From: Desulfovibrio sp.
GTDB lineage: Bacteria; Desulfobacterota; Desulfovibrionia; Desulfovibrionales; Desulfovibrionaceae
Direction: 5' to 3'
DNA length: 13,914 nucleotides
NCBI GenBank assembly: GCA_022837365.1
Contig: JALHHV010000012.1
Span: 1 to 13,914 of the forward strand
Shown piece by piece: positions 12,921 to 13,914 of this stretch (the first letter of the stretch is position 1; the number at the start of each line of letters is the position of its first letter). Under the pieces are notes generated by a model. It ran no database searches. It was given only the letters and a program-made list of their open reading frames with translations, and had not been told where the DNA came from. A program made the position numbers and the translations under genes.

Positions 12921-13914
12921 GCAGCTTTATTTCGGTCCTTCTGGTCCTCGGGGGCCTGATCTTCTTCCACGAGTTGGGACACTTCCTGGTGGCCCGGCTG
13001 TTCGGCATCGGCGTGCAGACCTTTTCGCTGGGCTTCGGCCCGCGCCTGTTCGGCTGGCGCGGCGGCCAGACCGACTACCGGCTCTCGCTGGTGCCGCTGG
13101 GCGGCTACGTGTCGCTGGTGGGCGAAAGCGAGGACGCCGAACTGCCCGAAGGCTTCCAGAAACGGCACAGCTTCACCCTGCGCCCGGCGTGGCAGCGGCT
13201 GCTGGTCATCGCGGCCGGGCCGGTGTTCAACCTGCTGCTGGCGTGGTTCATCTACTGGGGGCTGTTCTGGGCCCAGGGGCAGTTCCAACTGGCCCCGGAA
13301 GTGGGCCGGGTGCAGCCGGAAAGCCCGGCCGCCATCGCGGGCGTGGCCCCCGGCGACCGCATCGTGTCCATCGGCGGCAGGCAGGTGCAATGGTGGGACG
13401 ACGTGGCCGGGTCCATCGTGGCCAGCGAGGGCCGCGAACTGGCCATCGCCATCGACCGCAACGGCACGGCCCTGACCCTGAACGTGCAGCCCGAGGTGCG
13501 CACCCGCAAGACCATCTTCGGCGAGGACGAGCGCACCTGGCTCATCGGCATCCAGGCTTCGGGCCGCACCGTGTCCGTGCCGCTGGACGGCTCCTCGGCC
13601 ATGAAGGCCGGGCTGGACCAGACCTGGCGGATGATCGTCATCACCGGCCAGAGCGTGCAGAAGATCTTCGAGCGGGTGGTGCCGCTGGATTCCGTGGGCG
13701 GGCCCATCATGATCGCCCAGATGGTCAGCGAGCAGTCGCGCCAGGGGCTGGACAGCGTGCTGGCCCTCACCGCGCTGATCAGCATCAACCTGGGCCTCCT
13801 GAACCTGCTGCCCGTGCCGGTGCTGGACGGCGGGCACATCATCTTCCTGACCATGGAAATGGTCATGCGCCGCCCGGTCAACGCCCGCCTGCGCGAGGTG
13901 ACCACCCGCATCGG
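12917..13914 (+). CDS. rseP: Site-2 intramembrane metalloprotease RseP, 3' end outside the window
   Basis: RseP is the inner-membrane zinc protease that makes the second cut of anti-sigma factors such as RseA and clears remnant signal peptides. The frame opens at ATG 12917, overlapping the dxr stop by four bases (ATGA) with AAGGAA (12901-12906) upstream, and stays open to the window edge (332 complete codons; about 20-30 residues missing). The first membrane helix holds the zinc motif H18-E19-L20-G21-H22. FSLGFGPRLFGWRGGQTDYRL and PLGGYVSLVGE form the membrane-associated beta region. One PDZ domain (about 118-200, with ESPAAIAGVAPGDRIVSIGG) lies in the periplasm, and the third zinc ligand is D304 in LPVPVLDGGH. 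A single PDZ domain, not the two of E. coli RseP, is common outside gammaproteobacteria. The dxr-rseP pairing is conserved. Confidence 0.96.
   Translation, partial: MSSFISVLLVLGGLIFFHELGHFLVARLFGIGVQTFSLGFGPRLFGWRGGQTDYRLSLVPLGGYVSLVGESEDAELPEGFQKRHSFTLRPAWQRLLVIAAGPVFNLLLAWFIYWGLFWAQGQFQLAPEVGRVQPESPAAIAGVAPGDRIVSIGGRQVQWWDDVAGSIVASEGRELAIAIDRNGTALTLNVQPEVRTRKTIFGEDERTWLIGIQASGRTVSVPLDGSSAMKAGLDQTWRMIVITGQSVQKIFERVVPLDSVGGPIMIAQMVSEQSRQGLDSVLALTALISINLGLLNLLPVPVLDGGHIIFLTMEMVMRRPVNARLREVTTRI

Overview
The window is about 13.9 kb of GC-rich bacterial chromosome with every recognisable gene on the + strand. The base composition and gene order (RNase J, a FAH-family hydrolase, rpsB-tsf, then pyrH-frr-uppS-cdsA and dxr-rseP) suggest a Desulfovibrio/Nitratidesulfovibrio-type sulfate reducer. 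This assignment comes from family recognition and synteny, not from a search. Most of the window is core housekeeping DNA. The unusual material lies between and inside the genes.

Layout. (1) 1-2298: the 3' part of an RNase J gene cut by the window edge, then a fumarylacetoacetate-hydrolase-family gene. (2) 2375-4082: a translation unit with a good sigma70-type promoter, a structured leader, rpsB, tsf and a strong intrinsic terminator. (3) 4083-6662: an accessory pair, a DegT/DnrJ/EryC1/StrS sugar aminotransferase and a family-2 glycosyltransferase of LPS-core type. They are separated by 389 non-coding bases holding five consecutive hairpins, the last an imperfect 99-base inverted repeat. (4) 6662-6806: a 145-bp MITE-like element with 17-bp terminal inverted repeats, inserted at a CTAG that contains the glycosyltransferase stop codon. 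(5) 6918-13914: pyrH, frr, uppS, cdsA, a group II PLP-dependent decarboxylase, dxr and rseP. The last runs off the right edge.

How the genes work together. rpsB, tsf and frr act in translation, and pyrH supplies UDP for nucleotide and cell-wall precursors. uppS makes the undecaprenyl carrier lipid and cdsA makes CDP-diacylglycerol. dxr commits carbon to the MEP isoprenoid pathway that feeds uppS. RseP is the intramembrane protease of the envelope-stress cascade. The aminotransferase/glycosyltransferase pair also points to the cell surface. RNase J links to RNA turnover. The FAH-family enzyme and the decarboxylase have no obvious link to their neighbours.

The observations most worth a second look are the MITE-like element in a stop codon with a candidate promoter in its core just ahead of pyrH, the mirrored 99-base hairpin, the inverted repeat abutting the rpsB ribosome binding site, and 15-nt-period repeats that expand poorly conserved parts of dxr and uppS. 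I found no rRNA, tRNA, CRISPR array or transposase gene, and no convincing new multi-gene system.
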